Origin: Candidatus Dojkabacteria bacterium
Lineage (GTDB): Bacteria; Patescibacteria; Dojkabacteria; B142; JAFGFJ01
Length of the DNA: 64,000 nucleotides
Assembly: GCA_016931155.1 (NCBI GenBank)
Contig: JAFGFJ010000006.1
Coordinates: forward strand, 495,651 to 559,650
Reading direction: 5' to 3'
A program made the position numbers and the translations under genes. The notes beneath the pieces are model-generated. The model searched no databases. It saw nothing but the letters and a program-made list of their open reading frames with translations, and was not told the DNA's origin. This document shows positions 1 to 8,530 of the stretch, in pieces (within the stretch, counting starts at the first letter, position 1; every line of letters starts with the position of its first letter).

Positions 1-2361
1 AAACCCGCTTCCTAGTTCTTGAAGATCATGAATTGCCTGGAGTCTTTGGTCAGCCTTATATCCCTTTGGCTTTTTTTTCTCAATGTATTCCTCGGTTTCA
101 ACTATTTCTGCCTTCACAATCTCTTCAATTCGTTCCGATTTATGAGAATAGAGAAGATGAGCATAGGCTTGCTCGTCTGATCTTCCTACACGTCCTCTCA
201 ATTGATAAAGCTGTGCAAGTCCGAAGTTTTGGGCATTGTTTACAATGAGAGTGTTAACGTTTGGCATATCAAGACCATTTTCAATAATAGTAGTGCAAAG
301 CAGGACATCGTATTTTTTGTTGTAAAAATCTTCCATTACTTTTTCGAGTTGAGCCGGTTCCATCTGTCCGTGACCAATTGCAATTCTCAACGAGGGGAGG
401 TAGCCTTGCAATTTTGCTTTCATTGAATCAATAGTTCTAACTTCATTGTGGACAAAATAAACCTGACCACCTCTTTTTAGTTCAAATGTAATTGCATCAA
501 TAAGTTTTGTCCATGCGAAATTAACTACATTCGTTTTTATCGGCTTTCGACCTCTTGGTGGAGTTGTGATTATCGAGATGTCGAGAATCTGAGAAAGTGC
601 CATGCTGAGTGTTCTTGGGATTGGACTTGCCGATAAGGTAATTGTGTGAACCTGTGTATTTAAATTTTTTAAGATTTCTTTTTGTTTTACTCCGAACTTC
701 TGTTCTTCGTCTATCACAATTAGCCCTAGATTTTTGAATGATACATCATTCGATAGAAGTCTATGTGTGCCCACGACAATATCTATCTCGCCTGAATTTA
801 TTTTATTAATAGCAGTACTATTTTCTTGTCTTAAACCAAACCTTGAAAGTGAGGCAATTCTTACCGGGAAGCCTCTAAACCTTTCTTTGAGTACGGAATA
901 ATGTTGAGCAACAAGTACTGTGGTTGGAGCAAGGATCGCAACCTGCTGACCGGACTCAATTATTCTGAATGCCGCTCTCATAAATACCTCAGTTTTACCA
1001 AACCCTACATCTCCTACAATCAATCTGTTCATTGGTCTTTCTTTCATGAGATCTTCCTCGATCTGCCTTATTGCAACGAGCTGATCTTCTGTTTCTTCAT
1101 ATGCGAATTTGTCGCTGAAATCTTTATAGGCTTCTGTTTTTATTTCATCAATTGGGGAGACTTTACTGATTTCTCTTTTGGCTAAACCTTCCAGCAATTC
1201 TCTTGCTAGAAGTCCGATGGATTTTTTTATCTTTGTTTTGAGTCTGTTCCACATACCTTTTCCAAGTCTGGTTATTTGTGGTGCCTTATCAGTTGGGGCA
1301 ATATACTTGGTTAATTTATGTGCTTGGTTTAAAGGAACAAGAAGCTCATCTCCTTCTGCGTACTTTAAGAGAATAAACTGCTTATTGTCAGGTTCCTGCG
1401 TAATCCCTCCATAGATAGCTACACCATAGTCCTCGTGCACCAAATAACTTCCCACTTTTATCTCACCCTCCAGTTGCCTTAAAAATTTAGTCGAATCTGA
1501 TTCTTTTCCTTTTTTAACAAGGAATATCGTTCCGAAAAGCTCTCTGTCAGTAATAAAAATAGTTTTTAAATCCTTTGAGTAAAAACCTGATTCTATAGTA
1601 GTATCTGATTTTACAACGTACTTTCTCAGTTCTTTCGGGATTTCATTTTTATGTTTGGTATAGATAATTGGTTTGTAACTTAGACCTATAAGTCTTATTA
1701 TTTCCTTCTTGAGAAGATCGAATCTATGAAAGAATAGTTGAGGGTACTGGAAATCGAAAGAAATAATCTTGTCTTCAACTCTTTTTTCTTCATCCGAAAA
1801 GGACAAGCAAGCTCCTTTGAATATTTTGTTATTGTCGGATGAAATATTGATGAAATTGTCTGATTCAGCCAGAGACAAATCGCCAAGTACAAGTTCCTCT
1901 ATTCTTTTTATTCTTGTTCCATATATGCTATCGTAGACTTCCAGTTCTTCTATCTCTTCTCCAAAAAAGATCGCTCTGACCGGATTATCAAGTTCGATCG
2001 GCCAGAAACTGATTGTGTCACCCTTAATACTGAAATCTCTTTTCGTATAGACTTTGCTTTGGTTTGAAAAATTACTTTTTATTAGAGTGTTTTTCAGTAC
2101 GGAAAACTTCAGTGTAGTCTTGCTGTAAGTGTTGAGGCTTTTCAAGTATCTAATATTTTCTCTTGTTGCATAGTTTAGAAATATAAATTTCTTTTTAAAA
2201 ACTTGTTCCAAAATGTGGAAAAGAGGTTTTTGAAAATGAAGAAAGAAGCCCTTGATTAACACAAAACGAGCGGGTTTTATATTTGCCCACTCTTTTAAAT
2301 ATTTGATTAATTCTTTTGTTGATGGATGAGAAGCAATCAGCCCCTCAATCTCACTTGACAT
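1..2361 (-). CDS. mfd: Transcription-repair coupling factor Mfd (3' end cut by window edge)
   Basis: An open frame of 787 codons runs off the left edge without a stop, so the C-terminus is missing. Mfd is the DNA translocase that removes RNA polymerase stalled at lesions and recruits UvrA. Reading the minus strand I see a CarD/RID-like segment (KVGSYLVHEDYGVAIY), then superfamily 2 helicase motifs: GDVGFGKTEV (Walker A), DEEQKFG (Walker B), TLSASPIPRTL, and near the edge the QLRGRVGRS motif VI. The part before the RID is only about 300 residues, with no clear UvrB-like lesion-binding module, so the N-terminus looks reduced compared with the roughly 1150-residue E. coli protein. RecG is the alternative, but the RID-like segment and DEEQ favour Mfd. 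The start at ATG 2361 opens a run of sensible protein. Confidence 0.88.
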   Translation of the reverse strand, partial: MSSEIEGLIASHPSTKELIKYLKEWANIKPARFVLIKGFFLHFQKPLFHILEQVFKKKFIFLNYATRENIRYLKSLNTYSKTTLKFSVLKNTLIKSNFSNQSKVYTKRDFSIKGDTISFWPIELDNPVRAIFFGEEIEELEVYDSIYGTRIKRIEELVLGDLSLAESDNFINISSDNNKIFKGACLSFSDEEKRVEDKIISFDFQYPQLFFHRFDLLKKEIIRLIGLSYKPIIYTKHKNEIPKELRKYVVKSDTTIESGFYSKDLKTIFITDRELFGTIFLVKKGKESDSTKFLRQLEGEIKVGSYLVHEDYGVAIYGGITQEPDNKQFILLKYAEGDELLVPLNQAHKLTKYIAPTDKAPQITRLGKGMWNRLKTKIKKSIGLLARELLEGLAKREISKVSPIDEIKTEAYKDFSDKFAYEETEDQLVAIRQIEEDLMKERPMNRLIVGDVGFGKTEVFMRAAFRIIESGQQVAILAPTTVLVAQHYSVLKERFRGFPVRIASLSRFGLRQENSTAINKINSGEIDIVVGTHRLLSNDVSFKNLGLIVIDEEQKFGVKQKEILKNLNTQVHTITLSASPIPRTLSMALSQILDISIITTPPRGRKPIKTNVVNFAWTKLIDAITFELKRGGQVYFVHNEVRTIDSMKAKLQGYLPSLRIAIGHGQMEPAQLEKVMEDFYNKKYDVLLCTTIIENGLDMPNVNTLIVNNAQNFGLAQLYQLRGRVGRSDEQAYAHLLYSHKSERIEEIVKAEIVETEEYIEKKKPKGYKADQRLQAIHDLQELGSGF

Positions 2362-2404
2362 CGAACGAGTATAGCATAGTTGATTTTAATATGTTTGGGA
2401 AATC

Positions 2405-2520
2405 GTTTATCTTATATCACATATCTGGTATTGCATATCCTACGTTCTATTTCCTATGTCTTATATCATATATCCTGCACTCTATGCTATATCCCACGGC
2501 TAATATCCCTCCCCATGGCC
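2405..2520. repeat. Degenerate heptanucleotide repeat between mfd and mutS
   Basis: The gene-free stretch 2362-2671 (310 bases) holds two things: this repeat and the promoter/hairpin at 2550-2626. From about 2405 the sequence reads in register as 7-bp units of the form CNTATAT/CCTATGT for some twelve units, drifting into TATATCC-type units near 2490-2510. Copies are imperfect. I see no ORF of interest in it. Confidence 0.5.
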
Positions 2521-2549
2521 TATATAGTAAATAAATATCAGGATTTACC

Positions 2550-2626
2550 TTGACATAGATCTTTCTTTTGGGTACATTGTTAGCGGTAGCTCAATTGACT
2601 TCGGTTTTGCGAGCTACCATTTTTTG
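2550..2626 (+). ncRNA. Candidate tiny RNA: promoter immediately followed by hairpin and U-run
   Basis: TTGACA at 2550-2555 and TACATT at 2573-2578 are 17 bp apart, a good sigma-70-type promoter. The predicted start near 2585 falls at a hairpin: GGTAGCTC (2585-2592) pairs perfectly with GAGCTACC (2611-2618), followed by ATTTTTTG. The transcript would be only about 40 nt and would end at its own terminator. The 5' arm GGTAGCTCAATTG resembles a tRNA D-arm (12 of 13 bases as in the tRNA-Phe at 30655). It could be a small RNA, a tRNA-derived remnant or just a terminator next to a chance promoter. Confidence 0.4.
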
Positions 2627-2635
2627 TAAATAAGA

Positions 2636-2657
2636 TTTGCTATAACTCCATAGCAAA
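2636..2657 (-). terminator. Hairpin after mutS, possible weak terminator
   Basis: TTTGCTAT (2636-2643) and ATAGCAAA (2650-2657) form an 8-bp stem with a 6-nt loop 14 bases beyond the mutS stop. On the minus strand it is followed by TCTTATTT, a poor U-tract, so termination strength is uncertain. Confidence 0.35.
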
Positions 2658-2671
2658 AGCTAAGAAATTCC

Positions 2672-5296
2672 TCAATTTTTTTCAGTTGTTTTTTTGAGTT
2701 TCTCCAACTCGCTCAGTGCTTCAAGTGGTGTGAGTTTGTTGGGATTTAATTGCTTTAGCTTTTTGATTGCTGGGTGTTCATCATTTGAAATCCCAAACGC
2801 AAGTTGGATAGGCTGCGTCTTCACAGTATGTGATTCAATGTATTTTTTTGCCTTGTCTTTACTGAACATATTTTCGTGCTCGAGATTCATCAGTATTTCC
2901 TTCGATCTTTCAACAACCTCTTCTGGAATACCAGCCAATTGTGCAACATGCGTTCCATAGCTTTCGTCTGTACCGCCTTTTACTATCTTTCTTAAGAATG
3001 TGACTTTATTGCCTTCTTTTTTTACCGCGACATTATAATTTTTTACTCCAGAAAGTTTTTCTTCAAGCTCAATTAGTTCGTGGTAATGGGTTGCAAATAA
3101 TGTTTTTGCTTTTACTTTTTCGTGAAGGTATTCAGCTATTGCCCATGCTATTGCAACACCATCATAAGTGCTTGTTCCACGTCCAACTTCATCGAGAATT
3201 ATTAGAGACTTATTTGTTGAATTATTGAGAATATTGGCTGTTTCGTTCATTTCGACGAGGAACGTACTTTCCCCATGTGCAAGGTTATCGCTTGCTCCGA
3301 TTCTTGTAAAAATTCTATCGACTATTGACCATGTCATTTTCTCGGCTGGTACAAATGAACCGATTTGTGCCATGTGTGTGATAAGTGCAACCTGTCTTAT
3401 GTAAGTCGATTTCCCAGACATATTCGGGCCTGTAAGAATAATCAATTCGTTATTTTTGTTATCCAGCTCAGTGTCATTTGACACAAAAGGCTCTTCCGAA
3501 ATTTCCTCGATTACCGGGTGCCTTCCTTTTTTGATTATGAGTACGTCTTTCCCGTTGTCGACAATTTGAGGTTTAATGTATCTATTGAGTCTTGCTATCT
3601 CAGCAAAATTTGAAATTGCATCAACTGTGGAAATTTTGTCTGAAATCTTCTGAAGATTATCAATACTTTTTGCAATTTCGTTTCTTATCTCCTGAAAAAT
3701 TTCAAGTTCAAGTTTTATCACTTTTTCTTGGGCGTTGAGAATTTTGTCCTCCCATTCTTTTAACTCTGGGGTGATAAATCTTTCTGCATTTACCAGGGTC
3801 TGTTTTCTTATATAATCATCCGGCACTTTATCAAGATTTGATTTGCTTATTTCTATATAGTAACCAAAGACTTTGTTGTATCTAACCTTTAGCGAAGAAA
3901 TTCCTGTTCTGTTAATTTCTCTTGCCTGAAGATTTCTAATCCAGTCTTTGCCATTAATCATTGCCTGCTTGATTTCCAAAAGTTCTCTGTTGTATGTCGG
4001 TTTTATTATATTACCTTCGGTAAGCGTATTTGGAGGTTCCTCATCTATGGATTCGAGAATAAGTCTAACCACTTTTTTCGCATCTTTTATTGTATCTTTG
4101 CACAATCCCTTTTTTATATTCAACAAAGTGTTTTTTGAGTCAATAATAAGATTGAATACTTCTAAAGCATCTTCAAGCGAATTCTTCAGCGTAAGTAAAT
4201 CTCTGGCATTTGCATTTCCTGTCCCGATCCTGCCTAATATTCTTTCCAGATCAGACATCTGTTCTAGTTTCTCTTGAATTTTTGAAAGTTTAATATTGTC
4301 TTTGAAAAGTTCTTCTACGCTGTCCTGCCTTTCTTTAATTTGAGTTTTGTTTATCAATGGGTTTAAAATCCATTTTCTGATTAGTCTTCTTCCCATAGCG
4401 GTCTTTGCGTTCCCAAGAATACCTATTAGAGTTGCTTTTTGATCGCTTGAGTTCAATGGGTAAAGAAGTTCAAGGTTTCTGATTGTTGATAAATCCAGGT
4501 TCATATACTTATCCGTTTCTTTTCTGATTTTTGTTATATGATCGAGTGTGGATCTTTGTGTGTTATTCAGATAATAAATAATAATGCCCGCAGCAATAAT
4601 ACCGGACTTTTCACCCTCAATTCCAAAGCTTTTTAAATTTTTTGTTTTAAACTGCCTAGTGAGCCTGATAAAATTTTCTTTAAAATTGAATTCCTCTTGG
4701 TCTATTTTTTGTATAAGACCAAAGTTGAAAGTATCTGTATAAGCTGAATCTGCTGAAAGCAGAAGTTCGGAAGGGGAGAGTCTTTTTACATAAGAAACGA
4801 TGTCATCGGGAATAAACCCTTCCAAAGAAGAGAAGAATGATTTTATTTTAAACTCCCCTGTTGTAAGGTCAGTAAAAGCTATTGCCCATTCAGTGCCACC
4901 TTTTATTTTTGAGTTGTAAATTGCTGCAAGATAATTATTTTCAGAGTCGCTCAATGACTTTTCATCCATGATTGTCCCTTTTGTGATGATTTTGACTATA
5001 TCTCTCTCAACAATTCTTCCTGCTTGTGCCTCCTCCATCTGTTCGGCTATGGCAACTTTGTACCCTGCGTTTACAAGTTTGTGGAGATAGGAGTCAAGGG
5101 CGTGGTAGGGAATACCGGCCATTGGTCGGGAATTTTCTCCTTTTCCTCTTTTTGTGAGTGTAATCCCCAAAACCCTGGAGAGAGTTTTGGCGTCATTGTT
5201 GAACCCCTCGTAAAAATCTCCAAGCCGGAAAAGCACTATACAGTCTGAATAGCGTTTCTTAAGTTTATCGTATTGTATAGACATCGGAGTGGCCAT
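2672..5296 (-). CDS. mutS: DNA mismatch repair protein MutS
   Basis: Full-length MutS, about 874 residues, which binds mispaired bases and uses ATP to signal repair. The mismatch-contacting motif GDFYE is at residues 26-30. The Walker A motif GPNMSGKST is near residue 622, followed by the DEVGRGTSTYDG Walker B/signature region and the ATHYHEL switch. The open frame extends 46 codons further upstream, but homologous protein begins at MATPMSIQYDKLK, so ATG 5296 is chosen. No Shine-Dalgarno is visible. A TACAAT box lies about 10 bases upstream of this ATG, suggesting a leaderless or near-leaderless message. No mutL is visible in the window. Confidence 0.95.
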   Translation of the reverse strand: MATPMSIQYDKLKKRYSDCIVLFRLGDFYEGFNNDAKTLSRVLGITLTKRGKGENSRPMAGIPYHALDSYLHKLVNAGYKVAIAEQMEEAQAGRIVERDIVKIITKGTIMDEKSLSDSENNYLAAIYNSKIKGGTEWAIAFTDLTTGEFKIKSFFSSLEGFIPDDIVSYVKRLSPSELLLSADSAYTDTFNFGLIQKIDQEEFNFKENFIRLTRQFKTKNLKSFGIEGEKSGIIAAGIIIYYLNNTQRSTLDHITKIRKETDKYMNLDLSTIRNLELLYPLNSSDQKATLIGILGNAKTAMGRRLIRKWILNPLINKTQIKERQDSVEELFKDNIKLSKIQEKLEQMSDLERILGRIGTGNANARDLLTLKNSLEDALEVFNLIIDSKNTLLNIKKGLCKDTIKDAKKVVRLILESIDEEPPNTLTEGNIIKPTYNRELLEIKQAMINGKDWIRNLQAREINRTGISSLKVRYNKVFGYYIEISKSNLDKVPDDYIRKQTLVNAERFITPELKEWEDKILNAQEKVIKLELEIFQEIRNEIAKSIDNLQKISDKISTVDAISNFAEIARLNRYIKPQIVDNGKDVLIIKKGRHPVIEEISEEPFVSNDTELDNKNNELIILTGPNMSGKSTYIRQVALITHMAQIGSFVPAEKMTWSIVDRIFTRIGASDNLAHGESTFLVEMNETANILNNSTNKSLIILDEVGRGTSTYDGVAIAWAIAEYLHEKVKAKTLFATHYHELIELEEKLSGVKNYNVAVKKEGNKVTFLRKIVKGGTDESYGTHVAQLAGIPEEVVERSKEILMNLEHENMFSKDKAKKYIESHTVKTQPIQLAFGISNDEHPAIKKLKQLNPNKLTPLEALSELEKLKKTTEKN

Positions 5297-5442
5297 AGAT
5301 AATTGTACAACAAGGTTTATGAGGCAGAAAGTAGATTCTAGCGTATCAATATTTTGAAAGTAAAAAAATCTTTCTGAAAGTATATTCTGTTCTACACGAG
5401 GTTCTTGATAAGAGGGGGCAGTTATCAAAGACAATTATTCTT

Positions 5443-5529
5443 TGGTGCCGAGGACAGGAGTTGAACCTGCATGGGATTGCTCCCGCTGGTTCCTAAGACC
5501 AGTGCGTCTACCAATTCCGCCACCTCGGC
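5443..5529 (-). tRNA. tRNA-Leu (UAG anticodon)
   Basis: The minus strand folds as a class II tRNA with acceptor stem GCCGAGG/CCTCGGC, a long variable arm, a TTCAACTCC T-arm, discriminator A and an encoded CCA. The anticodon loop CTTAGGA between CTGGT and ACCAG gives anticodon TAG, read as leucine. It lies directly upstream of mutS. Confidence 0.95.
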
Positions 5530-5601
5530 ACAATCAGATTTTGGAATTTTATCATATTCTTATGCTATTGAGATAATGTTAGAGTTTATAAACATATTGC
5601 C

Positions 5602-6643
5602 ATGCTCAATTTCTTTTCCAAAAATGAAAAGCTGTTTTTTCTTCATAGTTCGATATTTGCTGTTCCGTTATCAATAGCAGGTGTTTTTATCAATTTTTTT
5701 GTCTGGGACAAGACTGCAAGTCTTGTTTCAGTTGGTCTTTTTCAGGCATACAGTGCTGCAGGCATTGTGGTTGGGGCATTTCTTGGAGCAATACTTTTGA
5801 ACAGAATTGCTCCTAATATAATGCGTATTGTTGGATCGATTTTTACTGCAATTTCAATAGGTATTATTCTTGTTTTCAGTTACGATATCTCAAAATACAT
5901 TTTGCCATCTGGTCTTTTCTTTGGAATAGCGATAGGGTCGAGGGCTATGGCTAACAAACTTATTTTCTTGAGGGGTGTGGATGTTCAATCAAGAGAAAAG
6001 TATATTAATAATGAAAAGCATGTATCTTCAATTTCTGCGATTATAGTTCCCTTTGCGGCAGCTCTTCTGATCAGTAAGACCGGGAATTATACTATTTTGT
6101 TTATCTTGGTGGCTATACTTTTTGCTCTTTCTTCGATTCCACTTCTGATGATTAAGGGATTGGGGAACCTATAATGCTATTTTTGCTTTTCTTTCTGCAA
6201 TAATTACATACACCCTCGGAAGAAAAGTAAAGTTTTCAAACTCAAAGGATTACCTTATAGTAATGTCATATATTTTTACTCTTGCAGGTCTATTGTTTGC
6301 TTCAAGTTTTGATTTTACATCATATCTGATTTTCAGTTTTATTGCAGGGATCTCTTCAAAGCTCTTTGATACTGCTTTTCAAAGTATAGAATCAAAAATT
6401 ATTGATAGAAATATTGGGGATTTAGATACTATCGATGAATTCAATTTGCTTGAGGAAATTCCTTTGTTTTTTGGTAGAATGATTCCATTTCTCTTTGTAG
6501 TAATAACTAAACCCACTTTTGAAAATGATCTTCTTTTGAGAGTATTTGTTCTTATGGTTTCATTGATTCCTTTTGTGATTTCATATATTCTTTCAAATAC
6601 TTATGTTACAAGAAGAAGTAAGGATCCTTTTGTGAAAGGATAA
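5602..6643 (+). pseudogene. MFS-type transporter split by a +1 frameshift
   Basis: Two adjacent open frames encode the two halves of one multi-spanning membrane protein. Frame 1 runs from ATG 5602 to a TAA at 6172-6174 (190 residues, about six hydrophobic helices). From about 6170 the next frame is open (YNAIFAFLSAIITYTLGRK...) through 6643 with about five more helices. The halves join naturally across GLGN|YNAI, near a TTGGGGAA tract at 6160-6167, so one base too many (or two too few) explains the break. The fold looks like a small Major Facilitator Superfamily member; substrate unknown. Whether this is a genuine mutation, programmed frameshifting or an assembly error in a G-run cannot be told here. 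Confidence 0.75.
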
Positions 6644-6716
6644 AGTATATATAATCAATGTATTTTTAGTTATAAAATTATATTTTCTTGTCTAAAATTT
6701 TAATTATAAAATTCAT

Positions 6717-6926
6717 ATGAAAACCAATATAGAAAATAACGGTAGTAATGGAAATAACGGTAGTAATGACCCGAGCTTAGGGCTAGAGCTTCCTTTGAGT
6801 TATCGTATCGAAAGACTGCAAAGGAAACTCTATACACAATCTCGTTTTATGGGATTAGAGTCTGAACCGGGTGCATCTTGTTCAAAGCCTAATGAAGGAG
6901 ATGGGTTTCGTTTTGAAGAACCTTGA
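6717..6926 (+). CDS. Hypothetical 69-aa hydrophilic protein
   Basis: A short Asn/Gly-rich N-terminus with a small internal repeat (two copies of NGSN) precedes a segment rich in charged residues. No domain is recognised. A TATAAA box sits about 10 bases before the ATG, compatible with a leaderless message, a pattern seen at several genes here. It lies between the broken transporter and the convergent miaA. Coding status is plausible but unproven. Confidence 0.4.
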   Translation: MKTNIENNGSNGNNGSNDPSLGLELPLSYRIERLQRKLYTQSRFMGLESEPGASCSKPNEGDGFRFEEP

Positions 6927-7010
6927 TCATTAAGGTATGTACATAATAATTGAGGGCATAGCTAAATGTTATCTTTGAAGAACCAATTATTAATGCGTAT
7001 GCACGATACT

Positions 7011-7988
7011 CTAGTCTTTGGAAAGAACGGGTAATGCGTGTGTGGGACTTCGTCTGTTATCTATATATTTCCTAGACCAGGTTTCCTGGCGTTTTACGTA
7101 TTGTCTGTGTTTCAATTTGATCAGTTTTTTAGTTTCTTCAAGTGTGATTTTTCCTTCAAGATATTTCACGACTTCTTTGTAGCCCATTCCTTTCATTACT
7201 TCAATATTCTTGCCATATTCAGCTAATAACACTCCCGTTTCTTCCACTAGTCCTCTGTCAAACATCTCTTCTACACGCTTATCAATTTTTTTAAATAATG
7301 TTCTTTTGGAGTAAGCCGGTCTCATGTAAACAAAATTATAATTTTTAATAACATTATTCTGAGTTTCGATATTTTTTTTGTATCCCTTAATTATTTCTAT
7401 TGCTCTAATTAATCTTCTTGGATTGTTTTTATCGCTATTATTCATTTGTATAAGTTTTTTAGGATCCAGTTTTTTCAATTTATTCATAAGGCTATATGTT
7501 GATAGTTTTTCTAAATCTTTCCTTAAATTTGTATCGGGTTCTATTTGAGGAATTTCATAGCCTTTTGTAATTGCATCTATATAGAGTCCCGTTCCCCCGA
7601 CAACTATCGGAGTTTTTCCTCTTTTTATTATATTTTCAATAACTTGATAGACCAATTGTTGATATTCATAGAGGGATAATTTTTCATCGGGATTTATGAT
7701 GTCAAACAACCACCCCCGGACTTTGTATTTAATCCTTTGTTGAGGTATTCGAAATTTTCTTTTATTGATATTTATCTTTAGTATGCCTTCTGAAAATTCC
7801 GGCAATATTTCAAGCACTTCTGGCTTGTCCGTGCCGATGAATAGTTTATTGTATATCTGTCTTGAGTCTGCATTGATTATTTCTCCATTTATTTTCTTCG
7901 CGAGTTTGATGGCCATTCCAGTCTTTCCGGATGCTGTTGGTCCATAAATTACATAAACTTTACTTTTCTCTGATTTTTCTCTTGACAT
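7011..7988 (-). CDS. miaA: tRNA dimethylallyltransferase MiaA
   Basis: MiaA adds a dimethylallyl group to A37 of tRNAs reading UNN codons. The P-loop GPTASGKTGMA is near residue 15, then INADSRQIY with the catalytic Asp, then VVGGTGLYIDA, RRLIRAIEI and a C-terminal RQYVKRQETW region, all in family order. At 325 residues it is slightly long, explained by an extra basic segment around residues 55-90 just before the DIINPDE motif. The ATG (7986-7988) overlaps the -35 box of the divergent SOS-type promoter of the dinB operon, so miaA expression may be affected by the same operator. Confidence 0.93.
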   Translation of the reverse strand: MSREKSEKSKVYVIYGPTASGKTGMAIKLAKKINGEIINADSRQIYNKLFIGTDKPEVLEILPEFSEGILKININKRKFRIPQQRIKYKVRGWLFDIINPDEKLSLYEYQQLVYQVIENIIKRGKTPIVVGGTGLYIDAITKGYEIPQIEPDTNLRKDLEKLSTYSLMNKLKKLDPKKLIQMNNSDKNNPRRLIRAIEIIKGYKKNIETQNNVIKNYNFVYMRPAYSKRTLFKKIDKRVEEMFDRGLVEETGVLLAEYGKNIEVMKGMGYKEVVKYLEGKITLEETKKLIKLKHRQYVKRQETWSRKYIDNRRSPTHALPVLSKD

Positions 7989-8033
7989 GTTCGGTAAGTT
8001 TTCGGTAGAGTGTAATACGGTTAGTTTTCGGTA
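7982..8033 (+). promoter_or_regulatory. SOS-type promoter with four TTTCGGTA-like operator units
   Basis: TTGACA (7982-7987) is followed 18 bp later by TAGAGT. Four octamers of the form TTTCGGTA lie here: GTTCGGTA 7989-7996, TTTCGGTA 8000-8007, ATACGGTT 8015-8022 and TTTCGGTA 8026-8033. They form two pairs, each with exactly 11-bp spacing. The same octamer in the same paired 11-bp arrangement occurs at the lexA promoter (25761-25803). With a lesion-bypass polymerase downstream, this is most simply a LexA operator of direct-repeat type. The assignment is inferred. Confidence 0.7.
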
Positions 8034-8092
8034 TCTGGTGCAAATGAACCTTATGAGTTCCTCAAAACCGAAACAACCTATTTTTCACCACT

Positions 8093-8125
8093 GTCCTGTC
8101 TCGTATTTTGTATACGGGACAGGAC
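8093..8125 (+). other. 14-bp hairpin in the dinB operon leader
   Basis: Bases 8093-8106 pair with 8112-8125 (GTCCTGTC...GACAGGAC core, one T-G wobble) around a 5-nt loop. The hairpin ends 16 bases before ATG 8142. No U-run follows directly, so it is not an ordinary intrinsic terminator. It could influence translation or mRNA stability. Confidence 0.6.
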
Positions 8126-8141
8126 GCTTTAAAGATTTTGA

Positions 8142-8387
8142 ATGTACGAAAAGATCCATCAAAAGGTCGATGTGCAGGTGATATTTCTTAAAGATAGACC
8201 GGTTGTCAGAAGTTTCATCTGGAAAAACAGCCATTATCCTATCTCTTCGGTTAATCTTATCACCAGAGCAAGTAAAGGCCAAATGCCAGTGTTTCTATTT
8301 TCTGTTTCAAATGAGAAAGGGGCTTATGAACTCCGTTTTGACACTGACAATCTTGCGTGGTGGCTTGAGCAAATTTATTATAAATAA
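8142..8387 (+). CDS. Small DUF6504-like protein in SOS operon
   Basis: An 81-residue protein with a single beta-rich domain: an N-terminal strand ending in DRPVVRSFIWKN, a central RASKGQMPVFLFSV strand and a C-terminal ELRFDTDNLAWWLEQIYY. This strand pattern (arginine-rich 'FxW' start, then 'F.L..D....WWL') recalls the small DUF6504-type proteins encoded beside translesion polymerases in Actinobacteria; that match is from memory of the family, not a search. It is the first gene after the direct-repeat operator and 143 bases before dinB, so an accessory role in damage tolerance is inferred. Confidence 0.6.
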   Translation: MYEKIHQKVDVQVIFLKDRPVVRSFIWKNSHYPISSVNLITRASKGQMPVFLFSVSNEKGAYELRFDTDNLAWWLEQIYYK

Positions 8388-8530
8388 AAATTACATACTT
8401 ATTTGTACGTAATGGAACTATTTTGGTGGGGAAATTGATCTACTGAGAGTTAGGCATCAAGAGCAAGACCAAGGTTTATTTTGCGGAGAGTCTTAAACAG
8501 GGAAGGTTCAACTAATGGAAGTTACATTCA

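Noticed and set aside
8085..8282. Minus-strand 65-aa frame opposite the small DUF6504-like gene
   Set aside because: It has no family resemblance, spans the leader hairpin, and conflicts with the plus-strand operon that has a promoter and operators.
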